A stretch of DNA of 64,000 nt from JAUYQR01 sp050632395 (GTDB lineage: Bacteria; Pseudomonadota; Alphaproteobacteria; Rhodobacterales; Rhodobacteraceae), in NCBI RefSeq assembly GCF_050632395.1, contig NZ_CP192600.1, positions 3,038,001-3,102,000 on the forward strand, read 5' to 3'. This document shows positions 51,985 through 61,882 of this stretch, in pieces. The notes under the pieces were generated by a model. That model had not been told where the DNA came from and searched no databases. It saw nothing but the letters and a program-made list of their open reading frames with translations. The position numbers were made by a program, and so were the translations under genes. Every line of letters starts with the position of its first letter. Within the stretch, counting starts at the first letter, position 1.

Positions 51985-53118
51985 TCAGACCAGAAGCGCG
52001 CGCGCCTCGTCGGGCGAGAGGGCGGCGGGGCGAGTGCAGGTGGTGGTCAGGGTGACGAATTCGCCCGTCTCGCCCGATTTCAGGCAGGCGGTCATCACCT
52101 CGACCCCGTGCAGCGTACGGTCCAGCGAGCAGCGCGCGTCACGCCCGCTTTGCAGGGCGGCCACCATGTCGGCAAGGCCGGCGGTGCGATAGTTCGCCAG
52201 CGCGCCGTGCTTGGGATGCTCCTGGTTCGGAACGCCGAAGGGGTGGTCCCAGGGTTCGACGGCGGTCACCGTGCCGTCGCGCCCCGCGACCTCAACCGTA
52301 CCGCCGAAAAAGTTCGGGTCGGGGACATAAAGCGTGCCTTCCGTCCCATAGAACTCGAAGTGGTTGCGGCGGTGGTGCCAGACATCCCAGCTGGTGGTCA
52401 GGTTGACCGTCGCGCCGGAATGGAATTCCAGAAGAGCGTGGATATTCGTTGGCGTCTTGACGGTGATCTGCTGGCCTGCCCGTTCGCCCGACCCGATGGT
52501 GCGGGTTGGCGTGGCAGATGAGGTGATCGCGCCCACACGCTTTACCGGGCCGAGGAAGTTGATCAGGTTGGCAATGTAGTAGGGGCCGAGGTCCAGCATC
52601 GGCCCGGCACCGGGAAGGAAGAAGAAATCCGGGTTCGGATGCCAGCCTTCCGGCCCGTGGTTCTGCACGCCCGCAACGGCCGTGGTGATGGTGCCGATGC
52701 GCCCCTCGTCGATCAGGGCGCGGGCCTGCTGGTGCGCGCCGCCAAGGAACGTGTCGGGCGCGCAGCCAACCGACAGGCCCTTTGATCTGGCAAGCGAGCG
52801 CAGCGTTTCGCCCTCTTCCAGTGTCAGGACCAGTGGCTTTTCGGAATAGGCATGCTTGCCCGCTTCGAGGATGCGTTTCGAAACAGCGTAATGCGCGTCG
52901 GGGATGGTCAGGTTGATGACCACATCCACCGCCGGGTTCGCCAGAAGGTCATCGACGGACTGCGCCTTTGTGTTGAACTCTGTAGCGCGGGCCTTTGCCG
53001 CGTCCATGTTCACGTCGGCCACCGACCGCACTTCCAGCCCTTTGAACAAGGGCGCGAGGCGCAGGTAGGAGGTGGAGATGTTGCCGCATCCGATGATGCC
53101 GATACCAAGGTTTGCCAT
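51985..53118 (-). CDS. Gfo/Idh/MocA family oxidoreductase
   Basis: 377 residues: Rossmann motif GIGIIGCGNIS at the N-terminus, EKPL in YSEKPLVLT (catalytic Lys) and the C-terminal alpha/beta domain. Oxidises or isomerises sugars with NAD(P). ATG 53118 was chosen for spacing from GAGGGAC; ATGs at 53121 and 53130 are possible. It lies between the isomerase gene and GH43. Confidence 0.85.
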   Translation of the reverse strand: MANLGIGIIGCGNISTSYLRLAPLFKGLEVRSVADVNMDAAKARATEFNTKAQSVDDLLANPAVDVVINLTIPDAHYAVSKRILEAGKHAYSEKPLVLTLEEGETLRSLARSKGLSVGCAPDTFLGGAHQQARALIDEGRIGTITTAVAGVQNHGPEGWHPNPDFFFLPGAGPMLDLGPYYIANLINFLGPVKRVGAITSSATPTRTIGSGERAGQQITVKTPTNIHALLEFHSGATVNLTTSWDVWHHRRNHFEFYGTEGTLYVPDPNFFGGTVEVAGRDGTVTAVEPWDHPFGVPNQEHPKHGALANYRTAGLADMVAALQSGRDARCSLDRTLHGVEVMTACLKSGETGEFVTLTTTCTRPAALSPDEARALLV

Positions 53119-53126
53119 CATGTCCC

Positions 53127-53876
53127 TCAATTCGTCCGCAGGGCCAGAATCGACCGCTTGGCAAAGCGGGCGTGGTCTGACGGGTTGTCATGTTCCATAA
53201 CGAAATGCTTGCAGCCGACGGCGCGCAAGGCGGCCATCAGGCTGGCCCAGTTGACGGTGCCGTGGCCGACATCGGCCCAGCCGTCCTCATCGGTGTTCTC
53301 GCCAGCAGGTGCGATATCCTTCACATGCGCCGCCGTGATGCGCGGGCCGTAGCGGCGAATCCACTGCACGGGGTCAGCACCGCCACGGATCACCCAAGCG
53401 ACGTCAATCTCCCATTCCAGCGATGGGCCGCCCGCAAGGATTTCGGCCTGCGGGATGGCGCCATCCGGGGTCGCCTTGAACTCGAAGTCGTGGTTGTGCC
53501 AGCCAAAGCCGATGCCGGCCGCCTTGTAGGGCCGACCCGCCGCTTCCAGCCTTGCACCGAAGGCGCGCCAGCCGGGGCCATCAGTCGGGCGCTGGTCGGG
53601 CATCAGGTAGGGGCAATAGATGTGCTTGATGCCAAGCGTGCGCGCAATCTTCAGCGCCTGATCCGAGTTGCCCTCCAGCATATCAAGGCCGAAATGCGCG
53701 GTTGGCATCTTCAGCCCGGTCGCCTTCAACCCGGCGGCGAGGTCGGCCAGCTTGGCATCGTCTGCATAAAGTCCACCAAAGCCTTCGACATCCTGATAGC
53801 CGAGGCCAGCCAGCATGGTCAGCGTGTCGGAGAGCGGTGGGAAGTTCCGCGACGAGTAGAGTTGATAAGACGGCAT
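53127..53876 (-). CDS. Sugar phosphate isomerase/epimerase (TIM barrel)
   Basis: 249 residues of the xylose-isomerase-like family. Metal ligand candidates are in GWHNHDFEF, EIDVAWV, AAHVKDI and HFVMEHDN. GAAAGGACC precedes the ATG. It overlaps nothing but sits 8 bp from the oxidoreductase gene, so the two form a conserved isomerase-dehydrogenase pair for a modified sugar. Confidence 0.82.
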   Translation of the reverse strand: MPSYQLYSSRNFPPLSDTLTMLAGLGYQDVEGFGGLYADDAKLADLAAGLKATGLKMPTAHFGLDMLEGNSDQALKIARTLGIKHIYCPYLMPDQRPTDGPGWRAFGARLEAAGRPYKAAGIGFGWHNHDFEFKATPDGAIPQAEILAGGPSLEWEIDVAWVIRGGADPVQWIRRYGPRITAAHVKDIAPAGENTDEDGWADVGHGTVNWASLMAALRAVGCKHFVMEHDNPSDHARFAKRSILALRTN

Positions 53877-53889
53877 GTCCTTGGTCCTT

Positions 53890-56274
53890 TCAGGTCTGTC
53901 CGTAGGTCGCGGCGCGAAGGTCGCGAAGTGTGAAGCGCGGCGCGGCGCCGGGGGTGTCGGGGGTATACGTCACTGTGGCCGGGTAGCCGGGGAAAAGCGC
54001 GAAGGCGTTGTTCGAGAAGCGACCGGGTTGGTCTGCCTCCAGCGCCACGAAAAACGCGGGGGCGTCGGTTTCGACCGTGATCTGCCAGCCGGTGCCGGAC
54101 GGTTTGACGGTATGGGTCAGCTTGGTGGGCGGCAGATCGTAGGCTTTCCACGGTTTCGGCGCGTGGATGTCGCCCTGATCAGGCGCCCCGGGCGGGCCCC
54201 AGAGGAAGGCGAGGATTTCATCCTCGGCCAGCGTTCCTGCAGGAAGCGTCGCCACCACCACCGCGCTGTCGGGCAAGACCGCTGCCCGGTGCTGCCCAAG
54301 CGGGCGGATCTTGCCGGACATTGCGATGGCGTTCACCGTCACCTCAAGCGTCACGGCGTCGGGGGTATCATTTACCGCGCGCAGTTCGATCGAACCATCG
54401 ACGGGCACTGCCGTCACCAGAACCGGCGCGTAAAAGCGGCGGGCCATATGGTGCAGAAGCTTCCAGTTGCCGCCGTGATCAAGGCTGGCCCAACTGCACA
54501 CGGGCCAGGTGTCATTCAGCTGCCAGTAAAGCGTGCCTTGGCAATGCGGTTTCAGGCTGCGCCAGTGGGTGACGGCGGTCTTGATCGCCACGCCCTGCTG
54601 GACCTGGGAAAGGTAGACGAAGCTTTCGAAATCCACCGGAAAGCGGAAATAGCGGAACATGGTTTCGGCGATGCGGGCGTTGCCGCCGGCGTTCTTCTGG
54701 TGGCTTTCCATCACCGGGGCGGCGATGTTGAAATCAGCCGGGTCGGCAAAACGCCGGATGGTCTGCATCGACGGATAGGACTGGAAACCGAACTCAGAAC
54801 AGAAGCGGGGGCTTACGTCGCGGTAATGGTCGAAGTCGCGGCCCTCGTGCCAGACGCTCCAGAAGTGCATGTCACCAGAACTGTCGTCATGCCAGGCATC
54901 GCCAAAGGCCAGAGGGCCGGGGCTGGGCGAGGACGGCCACCAGTTGGCACCGGGCAGAACGGAGTAAAGTGCCGCTTCAACCGTGCGGTTCAGGCGGTCG
55001 TAGTTGACGAGATAGCGGTCGCGGTCCTTGCGGCTTTCGGGGAACCACGTTAGCGCGCCGATCAACTCGTTGTCGCCGCACCAGACCGCAAGGCAGGCAT
55101 GGTGATTGATGCGAGCCACGACATCGCGAACCTCGGCATCGACCTCGGCCAGAAACTCGGGCGTCGAGGGGTAGAGGTGGCAGGCGAACATGAAATCCTG
55201 CCAGACCATCAGGCCCATTTCGTCACAGAGGTCGTAGAACCAATCGGGCTCATACCGCCCGCCGCCCCAGATGCGCAGCATGTTCATGTTGGCATCGACG
55301 GCCGATTGCAGAAGGCCCCGCACGCCTTCGACGGTGATCCGCCCGTTCAAGGCATCGGCCGGAATCCAGTTCGCGCCGCGGGCAAAGACGGCACGGCCGT
55401 TCACCTCCATCCCGAAGGAGCGGCCGGCCGCATCGGGTTCGGACCGCAGGTGCATTGAACGCAGGCCGATACGGCGCGTGGCGGTGGCGCCGCCACCGGT
55501 GACGGTCAGGTCGTGCAACACCTGCGCGCCCTGCCCTGCTGGCCACCACAGAACCGGGTCGGCTATCGTCAGGATCATCCGCGCAACACCGTTCACCACC
55601 CCCGCGGCCTGCGTAACGCCGCAAAGCGTGGCGGTCACGTCGTCGACGCCGTCAGTGTGGATGGCAAGCGCCACCTCGGCCACATTGTCGTGGTGGCACT
55701 GGCTGACGACGATATCGGCGATCCGGGCGGTTCTCGGTTCAAGCGCGATCTTGCCCGACACGCCGAACTGACCGAGCGCTATGTTCCAGTCCCAGCCGAA
55801 ATCGCACTGCTGCTTGCGCAGCATGTTGGCGTTCGGGATGGGACCGTTCACTTCCTGATAGGGGATGCGGAAGGGCATTTCGGCCTGCTTTTCGGCGGCC
55901 GCCTGAACCGGGCTGCGAAACCGGATCTCGATCTTGTTCGCGCCGCGCCGCAGATGGCCCGTCACATCGACACGGAAGCGTCGGTGGACGTTGGCGGCTT
56001 GCAAGACAGCGGTGCCGTTGAGAAGGACTTCGGCCACGGTATCCAGCCCCTCGATCACCAGATCGACGGCACCGCCCGCGTGATCAAAGCTGCGCTTTGC
56101 CACCCAGTCGCGCTCGCTGACCCAGCGGCAATCGTATTCGTTGCGGCCCCAGTACGGGTCGGGGATGACGCCGGCGCTGTGCAGGGCCGTGATTCCGTCT
56201 CCCGGCAGGGCCATGGAAACGCTGTGCTGCCCGCTTTCATCCGAAAGCGTCCAGACACCCGCCAGATCGAGCAT
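53890..56274 (-). CDS. Beta-mannosidase (GH2 family)
   Basis: 794 residues: N-terminal sugar-binding domain, Ig-like domain, then TIM barrel with acid/base Glu in WCGDNELIG and nucleophile Glu in FCSEFGFQSYPS. GWDWNIALGQFG motif is typical of GH2 beta-mannosidases. Lacks a signal peptide. It should release mannose from imported manno-oligosaccharides. AAAGGATC precedes the ATG. Confidence 0.88.
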   Translation of the reverse strand: MLDLAGVWTLSDESGQHSVSMALPGDGITALHSAGVIPDPYWGRNEYDCRWVSERDWVAKRSFDHAGGAVDLVIEGLDTVAEVLLNGTAVLQAANVHRRFRVDVTGHLRRGANKIEIRFRSPVQAAAEKQAEMPFRIPYQEVNGPIPNANMLRKQQCDFGWDWNIALGQFGVSGKIALEPRTARIADIVVSQCHHDNVAEVALAIHTDGVDDVTATLCGVTQAAGVVNGVARMILTIADPVLWWPAGQGAQVLHDLTVTGGGATATRRIGLRSMHLRSEPDAAGRSFGMEVNGRAVFARGANWIPADALNGRITVEGVRGLLQSAVDANMNMLRIWGGGRYEPDWFYDLCDEMGLMVWQDFMFACHLYPSTPEFLAEVDAEVRDVVARINHHACLAVWCGDNELIGALTWFPESRKDRDRYLVNYDRLNRTVEAALYSVLPGANWWPSSPSPGPLAFGDAWHDDSSGDMHFWSVWHEGRDFDHYRDVSPRFCSEFGFQSYPSMQTIRRFADPADFNIAAPVMESHQKNAGGNARIAETMFRYFRFPVDFESFVYLSQVQQGVAIKTAVTHWRSLKPHCQGTLYWQLNDTWPVCSWASLDHGGNWKLLHHMARRFYAPVLVTAVPVDGSIELRAVNDTPDAVTLEVTVNAIAMSGKIRPLGQHRAAVLPDSAVVVATLPAGTLAEDEILAFLWGPPGAPDQGDIHAPKPWKAYDLPPTKLTHTVKPSGTGWQITVETDAPAFFVALEADQPGRFSNNAFALFPGYPATVTYTPDTPGAAPRFTLRDLRAATYGQT

Positions 56275-56277
56275 CGT

Positions 56278-57357
56278 TCAGATCCTTTGTTCAGTCTTTG
56301 CGTCAAAGAGCGAGGCCTTCGGCATGTCGAGCAGCAAGTGGACCTGCGTGCCGGACGGAAGCCGCCCCTCCACCGGGATACGGACGCACATCTCGCGCCC
56401 TTCCGCCTTCAGCCAGAGAAGGCTGTCGGCACCCAGATGTTCGTCAATTTCGACCTCGGCCGGAATGGTGCGGCCGGGAACGGCTTCGGTTCGGATGGTG
56501 ATGTGTTCGGGGCGCACCCCGAGGATGGCATTGTCCCGTTCGAGGACCGCGCCGCCATCGTAACCGGTCAGGTCGATGCGGGTCGAGCCGAACTGGAACG
56601 CCTTGCCGCCGTCTATGGTCTTGCCAGGAAGCATGTTCATCGCGGGGCTGCCGATGAAACCGGCCACGAAAAGGTTGGTCGGGCGGTTGTAGATCGTCTG
56701 CGGGTCGGCCAGTTGCTGGATCACCCCGCCTTTCATCACGGCGATGCGGTCTGCCAGGGTAAGCGCCTCGATCTGGTCATGGGTGACGTAGACCATCGTG
56801 TTCTTCAGCCGTTCGTGCAGACGCTTGATCTCGACGCGAAGTTCGCTGCGGAGCTTTGCGTCAAGGTTCGACAGGGGTTCGTCGAAGAGGAACACGTCGA
56901 CATCGCGCACCAATGCCCGGCCGATGGCGACCCGCTGGCGCTGGCCGCCGGAAAGTGCGCCGGGCTTACGGTCAAGAAGCGGGCCGATCTGGAGGATTTC
57001 GGCGGCGCGAGCCACGCGTTTCTCGATCTCGGCCGCGGGCATCTTGGCGTTCTTCAGCCCGAAGGACAGGTTCCCCCGCACCGTCATCTGCGGATAAAGC
57101 GCGTAGGACTGGAACACCATGCCGATGCCGCGGTCCGACGGTTCGGCCCAGGTGACGTTCTTGCCCTTGATCCAGATCTGCCCGTCGGTGATGTCGAGAA
57201 GCCCGGCGAGGCAGTTGAGCAAGGTCGATTTCCCGCAGCCCGAAGGCCCCAGAAGCACGATGAATTCGCCCTCGGCCACGTCGAGGTTCATCCTTTGCAG
57301 GACCGAGACCGAGCCAAAGTTCAGCGTCAGGTCTTTTACAGAGATCGAGTGCGTCAT
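56278..57357 (-). CDS. Carbohydrate ABC transporter ATP-binding protein (UgpC/MalK type)
   Basis: 359 residues. Walker A GPSGCGKST, Q-loop FQSYALYPQM, signature LSGGQRQRV, Walker B VFLFDEPLSNLD, switch His in YVTHDQIEA, then a C-terminal OB-type regulatory domain. Energises the sugar importer encoded next to it. The GH2 gene starts 3 bp after its stop. Confidence 0.88.
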   Translation of the reverse strand: MTHSISVKDLTLNFGSVSVLQRMNLDVAEGEFIVLLGPSGCGKSTLLNCLAGLLDITDGQIWIKGKNVTWAEPSDRGIGMVFQSYALYPQMTVRGNLSFGLKNAKMPAAEIEKRVARAAEILQIGPLLDRKPGALSGGQRQRVAIGRALVRDVDVFLFDEPLSNLDAKLRSELRVEIKRLHERLKNTMVYVTHDQIEALTLADRIAVMKGGVIQQLADPQTIYNRPTNLFVAGFIGSPAMNMLPGKTIDGGKAFQFGSTRIDLTGYDGGAVLERDNAILGVRPEHITIRTEAVPGRTIPAEVEIDEHLGADSLLWLKAEGREMCVRIPVEGRLPSGTQVHLLLDMPKASLFDAKTEQRI

Positions 57358-57360
57358 GTT

Positions 57361-58302
57361 TCAGCCCTTCACGGCACCGGCGGCGATGCCGCGAACGAAA
57401 AGCTTCCCGGAGAGGAAGTAGATGACCAGCGGGACAAGCCCCGTCAGCAGCGTTGCCGCCATGTTGACGTTGTATTCCTTCACCCCCTGAACCGAGTTGA
57501 CGATGTTGTTCAACTGCACCGTCATGGGGTAGAGGTCGGGCTTGGTGAAGACCACGCCAAAGAGAAAATCGTTCCAGATACCAGTGACTTGCAGGATCAG
57601 CGCCACCACGAAGATCGGCAGGCTCATCGGCAGCATGATTTGCAGGTAGATTGACCAGAACCCGGCCCCGTCGACCCTGGCGGCCTTGAACAGCTCCTCC
57701 GGGATGGTGGAGAAGTAGTTGCGGAACAGCAGCGTCAGGATCGGCATCCCGAAGATGGTGTGCACGAGCACCAGACCCCAGAGCGTGCCGTAGATGCCCA
57801 TTTCACGCAGCAGGATCACGATGGGGTAAAGCATCACCTGATAGGGAATGAACGACCCGAAGATCAGGATGGTGAAGAACAGGTCAGACCCCTTGAAGCG
57901 CCAGTTGACCAGCGCGTAGCCGTTCACCGATGCCACCAGGATCGACAGGATCACCGAGGGCACCGTGATGAGGACGGAATTCCAGAATCCGCGCGAAAGC
58001 CCGTCGCAGTTCAGGCCGGTGCAGGCCTCGGCCCAAGCCTTGACCCAAGGCTGGAAGGTAATCTCGACCGGTGGCGCGAAGATGTTGCCAAGCCGCACCT
58101 CTGGCATCCCCTTGAGCGAGGTCATCACCATCACCCACAGGGGCAGGATGTAGTAAAGGCTAACCACGATGAGGGTGCCGTAAAGCATGATGTTGCGGCC
58201 CGACACTCGGCGGCGCGGTTTGGTACCACGCGGGCCCGCCATTGCGTCGGCGCGCAAGTTTGTTCGGGCGGGCGAAGCGGCCCCGAGATGCGTCTCAGCC
58301 AT
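57361..58302 (-). CDS. Carbohydrate ABC transporter permease (MalG type)
   Basis: 313 residues, about six membrane segments, and the EAA loop EELFKAARVDGAGFWSIYLQ. ATG 58302 chosen for GGAGG eight bases upstream. Overlaps the preceding permease gene by eight bases. Confidence 0.87.
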   Translation of the reverse strand: MAETHLGAASPARTNLRADAMAGPRGTKPRRRVSGRNIMLYGTLIVVSLYYILPLWVMVMTSLKGMPEVRLGNIFAPPVEITFQPWVKAWAEACTGLNCDGLSRGFWNSVLITVPSVILSILVASVNGYALVNWRFKGSDLFFTILIFGSFIPYQVMLYPIVILLREMGIYGTLWGLVLVHTIFGMPILTLLFRNYFSTIPEELFKAARVDGAGFWSIYLQIMLPMSLPIFVVALILQVTGIWNDFLFGVVFTKPDLYPMTVQLNNIVNSVQGVKEYNVNMAATLLTGLVPLVIYFLSGKLFVRGIAAGAVKG

Positions 58303-59185
58303 GCTTCTTGCCTCCGAATTCAAGATAAGCCCAGGGGATCAGCACGATCAGCACGGAAAGCAGCATCATGGTCGAGGCCGCGAACCCTTGGCCCAGGTTC
58401 TGCGCCTGGAACATGTAATCGTAGACATACATCGCCGGGACCTGACTGGCATTGCCACCGGGGCCGCCAGAGGTCTGCGCCACGACAAGATCGTAAAGCC
58501 TAATGATCCCGGCGGCGACGATGACAAGCGTGGTGATGAACACCGGCCGCATCATCGGCACGATGACAACAAGGTAGGTCTTCCATGTGGGAATTCCGTC
58601 AACCCGCGCGGCCTTCCAGATGTCCTCGTCGATGCCGCGCAGGCCCGCCAGCATCAGGCACATCACAAAGCCGGTGCCTTGCCAGAGACCCGCGATCAAA
58701 AGCCCGTACAGCACGGTGTCGGGGTTGTTCAGCGGGTCGAAGTTGAAGCTTTCCCAACCCCAGCTGCGCACGATTTCCTGCACGCCGAACTGCGGGTTCA
58801 AGATCCATTGCCAGACAAGGCCGGTCACGATGAACGACAGCGCGAAGGGGTAGAGCATGATGGTGCGGAAGGTGTCTTCGAAGCGGATCTTCTGGTCCAT
58901 CAGCACAGCCAGCAGGAAGCCCATCCCGATGGTGAAGATCAGCGACATGACACCGTAGAACAGCAGGTTCTCGATCGAGATCAGCCATCGGCTGTTCGAC
59001 CAGAGCCGCTCGTACTGGTCCAGCCCGACCCAGCGCAGGCGCGGCAAAAGCTTTGAATCGGTGAAGGAATACACCACCGTCCAGACCGTGCCGCCGACGA
59101 ACACCACCAGCGTGGTCAGGATCATCGGTAGTGCCGCGATCTTCGCATTCAGATTGCGCAACAGGCGCTTAGGCTGCCCGGACAT
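58295..59185 (-). CDS. Carbohydrate ABC transporter permease (MalF type)
   Basis: 296 residues, about six membrane segments, and the EAA loop EDIWKAARVDGIPTWKTYL. AAGGGGGG precedes the ATG. Separated from the binding-protein gene by a 74-bp gap with a hairpin. Confidence 0.87.
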   Translation of the reverse strand: MSGQPKRLLRNLNAKIAALPMILTTLVVFVGGTVWTVVYSFTDSKLLPRLRWVGLDQYERLWSNSRWLISIENLLFYGVMSLIFTIGMGFLLAVLMDQKIRFEDTFRTIMLYPFALSFIVTGLVWQWILNPQFGVQEIVRSWGWESFNFDPLNNPDTVLYGLLIAGLWQGTGFVMCLMLAGLRGIDEDIWKAARVDGIPTWKTYLVVIVPMMRPVFITTLVIVAAGIIRLYDLVVAQTSGGPGGNASQVPAMYVYDYMFQAQNLGQGFAASTMMLLSVLIVLIPWAYLEFGGKKHG

Positions 59186-59217
59186 GCATTCCCCCCTTGG
59201 CCGTCGAAGTGCAGAAA

Positions 59218-59242
59218 GGGCCGCCCGTCTGACGGGCGGCCC
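59218..59242 (-). promoter_or_regulatory. Stem-loop between binding-protein and permease genes
   Basis: GGGCCGCCCG (59218-59227) pairs with CGGGCGGCCC (59233-59242); a short TTT follows on the minus strand. Likely partial terminator or 3' protector that raises binding-protein expression over the membrane subunits, as at 13788. Confidence 0.65.
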
Positions 59243-59259
59243 CCTGTTTCAGCCTGCGA

Positions 59260-60489
59260 TCAGAGGCCCGACTTCAGGTTCTCGACCCACTGCGCCTGAG
59301 CGGCGACCGGGTCCATGTCCGACTTCCAGAATTCGACCATCAGGTCTTCGTTCTGCTTTTGCACGTCCGCCGACCAGACCTGATCACCCGATGGCACGAT
59401 GTTGCCACCCTTCAGGATCTCCAGACCTTTCTTCATGCAGTCGTTGGCCGCAGCGAGGTCGACGTCGCCACGGATCGGCAACGAGCCCTTCTTCAGGTTG
59501 AAGGCCACCTGCACTTCGGGGCTGACGAGCAGTGCGGCAAGACGCTTCTGAGCGGCTTCCTTTTCCGGATCGTCCAGTTTCGGGAAGTAGAAGGCGTCGC
59601 CGCCGGTGGAGATGTACTCGTTCAGGCCCAGACCTGGCAGGCAGGTGTAATCCTTGCCGGCCACTTCGCCCGCGACCTGGAATTCACCCTGCGCCCAGTC
59701 GCCCATGATCTGACCGGCGGCTTCGTCGGTGATCACGAGGTTGGTTGCCTGGTTCCAGTCTTGCACAGTGGACTTGGCAGCCAGTTTGCGGGCATCGGCT
59801 GCGGCCGTGAACACCGCAGCCATCTCTGGCCCGGCAGCAGCTTCCATGTCCTTGTCGATGTTGACCTTCTTCCAGAGGTCAAGGCCACCGATGCCGATCA
59901 CTAGCGCACCGAACGCAAGGTTCGACTGCCAAGGCTGGTTGCCAAGCGCCAGCGGGATCTTGCCAGCGGCGTCGACCTGCGGGGCGGTTGCAACGAACTC
60001 GTTCCAGTTGGTCGGTACCGGGATGCCGAGGTCTTCGTAAACTTTGTTCGACAGCCACAGCCATTCCGGCGAGTGGATGTTGACCGGCGCGCAGTAGATT
60101 TTGCCGTCGAGGGTGCAGCTGTCCAGCAGGCTTGGTGGGTAAATGACTTCCTTCCAGTTGTTGGCTTCGGCCACGTCGGTCAGGTCGAGCATCAGGCCGG
60201 CTTCGACCAGTTCCTGTGCCTGCTGGCCGTGGTTGAACTGAGTCGCACCCATCGGGTCGCCACCGGTGATGCGGCTGATCATGATCGGGCGGGCAGTACC
60301 TCCGCCGCCAGCGATGGCGCCGTCGATCCACTTGTCGCCCGACGCGTCGAACGCCTTGGCAAGCTCGGCCACAGCCGCGGCTTCACCGCCCGAAGTCCAC
60401 CAATGGGTGACTTCAAGTTCGGTCGCGTGTGCCGCCATTGGCAACGCCACCGATGCGCAAAGCGCAACCGTCATTTTCGTCAGTTTCAT
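59260..60489 (-). CDS. Carbohydrate ABC transporter substrate-binding protein
   Basis: 409 residues with a signal peptide (about 1-22, ending AAHA) and a family 1 sugar-binding fold (ELEVTHWWTSGGEAAAVAEL). It is the first gene of the minus-strand operon. Ligand is probably a manno- or xylo-oligosaccharide, judged from the GH2 and GH43 genes downstream. Tandem LacI-type operators precede it. GGGAGGAACGG precedes ATG. Confidence 0.88.
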   Translation of the reverse strand: MKLTKMTVALCASVALPMAAHATELEVTHWWTSGGEAAAVAELAKAFDASGDKWIDGAIAGGGGTARPIMISRITGGDPMGATQFNHGQQAQELVEAGLMLDLTDVAEANNWKEVIYPPSLLDSCTLDGKIYCAPVNIHSPEWLWLSNKVYEDLGIPVPTNWNEFVATAPQVDAAGKIPLALGNQPWQSNLAFGALVIGIGGLDLWKKVNIDKDMEAAAGPEMAAVFTAAADARKLAAKSTVQDWNQATNLVITDEAAGQIMGDWAQGEFQVAGEVAGKDYTCLPGLGLNEYISTGGDAFYFPKLDDPEKEAAQKRLAALLVSPEVQVAFNLKKGSLPIRGDVDLAAANDCMKKGLEILKGGNIVPSGDQVWSADVQKQNEDLMVEFWKSDMDPVAAQAQWVENLKSGL

Positions 60490-60505
60490 CCGTTCCTCCC
60501 GGTTT

Positions 60506-60540
60506 CTAAATCGTTATAGATGATTCCTATATCGTTATAG
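60506..60540. promoter_or_regulatory. Tandem LacI-type operators
   Basis: CTAAATCGTTATAG (60506-60519) and CTATATCGTTATAG (60527-60540) repeat with a 21-bp period. Each has inverted arms around a central TCGT. They lie 17 and 38 bp from the binding-protein start and 272 bp from the divergent LacI gene. Confidence 0.7.
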
Positions 60541-60811
60541 TTTCACCGATCAAGGAATCTTTTCGCTTGTCGGCGTCACCCGCCAAGAGTTGAATGGCGG
60601 CTGAATCCATCGCGAATTCGTCACGTTTCAGGGCTTCCGAACCGCAAATGCCGCACTGCCGAAACACCGCTCAACCTTATGCCGCAACGGGCTTTCTGGC
60701 GCCGCTCGGCATGACCGTTTTTGCGGCCGCAGCATGGCGTGCATGCGACGAATCGCCGGGGGTGGCCGTGTCTCGCTCCGCCGCAAGGCCCGCTTCGGCA
60801 AAGGCGGGACC

Positions 60812-61882
60812 ATGGCGCTGAGCACCGATCCCCACCTTTCCAGCCCCCCCGATTCGGACGCTGAACGCCCGACGCTCAAGACCATCGCGGCCGCCACCGG
60901 CCTGGCGGTCGCCACAGTCAGCCGCGCCCTGAAGGACGCCCCCGACATCGGCGAAGAGACCAAGCGCCGGGTCCGCGAAACCGCGAACCTGCTCGGCTAC
61001 CGCCCGAACCGCGCTGGCGTGCGCCTGCGCACCGGCAAGACCAACGTCATAGCACTGGTCCTGTCGACCGAGACCGATGTGATGAACCACACCTCGCGGC
61101 TGATCTATTCCATCGCCAATGCGCTGCGCGGCTCGCCCTATCATCTGGTTGTGATGCCGTTCTTTCCCGACCAGGACCCGATGGAACCGATCCGGTATAT
61201 CGTCGAGACGGGAAGCGCGGACGGCGTGATCCTGAACCAGACCAAGCCCGACGATCCCCGCGTGCGCTACCTGCGCGAACGCAACGTGCCCTTTGCCACG
61301 CATGGCCGCACCGACATGGGGATCGACCATCCGTATTTCGATTTCGACAACGAGGCCTTCGCCCGCCTCGCCGTGCGCAGCTTTGCCGAACGCGGTCGCA
61401 AGCGTCTGCTGTTGATCGCCCCGCCCCGCTCGCATCTTTATGCGCGTCACATGACCTGGGGCTTTTCGGACGAGGCGGCGCTCTTGGGCCTGCCGTTCGA
61501 AGTGGCCGACAAGGTCACCTCCGACAGCGGCGGCGAAGCGGTGGACGAGGCCGTGGCGGCCCGCTTTTCGCAGCCAAACCCACCTGACGCAATTCTTGTC
61601 GGCTCGACCACTGCCGCGATGTCGTCGATCGCCGGGGCCGAACGTGCCGGCCTCGTGCTCGGTCGCGACTTCGACGTGGTGGCGAAGGAAGCGATCCCGG
61701 TGCTGCGCCGTTTTCGGCGCGAAACCATCATCATCCGCGAAGATGTGGGCCGCGCTGGTGAGTTTCTGGCCCACGCGCTTGTCGCCGAAATCGAAAAACG
61801 TCCGCCGGAAGCGCGGCAGGGGCTGGAACAACCAAGCAAGGTCGAATGGGGTGACAAACCCCGAACTGGAGAACCGACATGA
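60812..61882 (+). CDS. LacI family transcriptional regulator
   Basis: 356 residues: helix-turn-helix with TLKTIAAATGLAVATVSRALK and hinge helix region (RRVRETANLLGYRPN), then a periplasmic-binding-type effector domain (NVIALVLSTETD to FLAHALVAEIEK). ATG 60812 follows AAGGCGGG; upstream in-frame extension has no family similarity. It likely represses the divergent importer-glycosidase operon until an oligosaccharide or sugar intermediate binds. Its stop overlaps the isomerase start by four bases. Confidence 0.86.
   Translation: MALSTDPHLSSPPDSDAERPTLKTIAAATGLAVATVSRALKDAPDIGEETKRRVRETANLLGYRPNRAGVRLRTGKTNVIALVLSTETDVMNHTSRLIYSIANALRGSPYHLVVMPFFPDQDPMEPIRYIVETGSADGVILNQTKPDDPRVRYLRERNVPFATHGRTDMGIDHPYFDFDNEAFARLAVRSFAERGRKRLLLIAPPRSHLYARHMTWGFSDEAALLGLPFEVADKVTSDSGGEAVDEAVAARFSQPNPPDAILVGSTTAAMSSIAGAERAGLVLGRDFDVVAKEAIPVLRRFRRETIIIREDVGRAGEFLAHALVAEIEKRPPEARQGLEQPSKVEWGDKPRTGEPT

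Noticed and set aside
55513..57654. 713-codon open frame on the plus strand
   Set aside because: Antisense to the GH2 and UgpC genes, both with complete active-site motifs.
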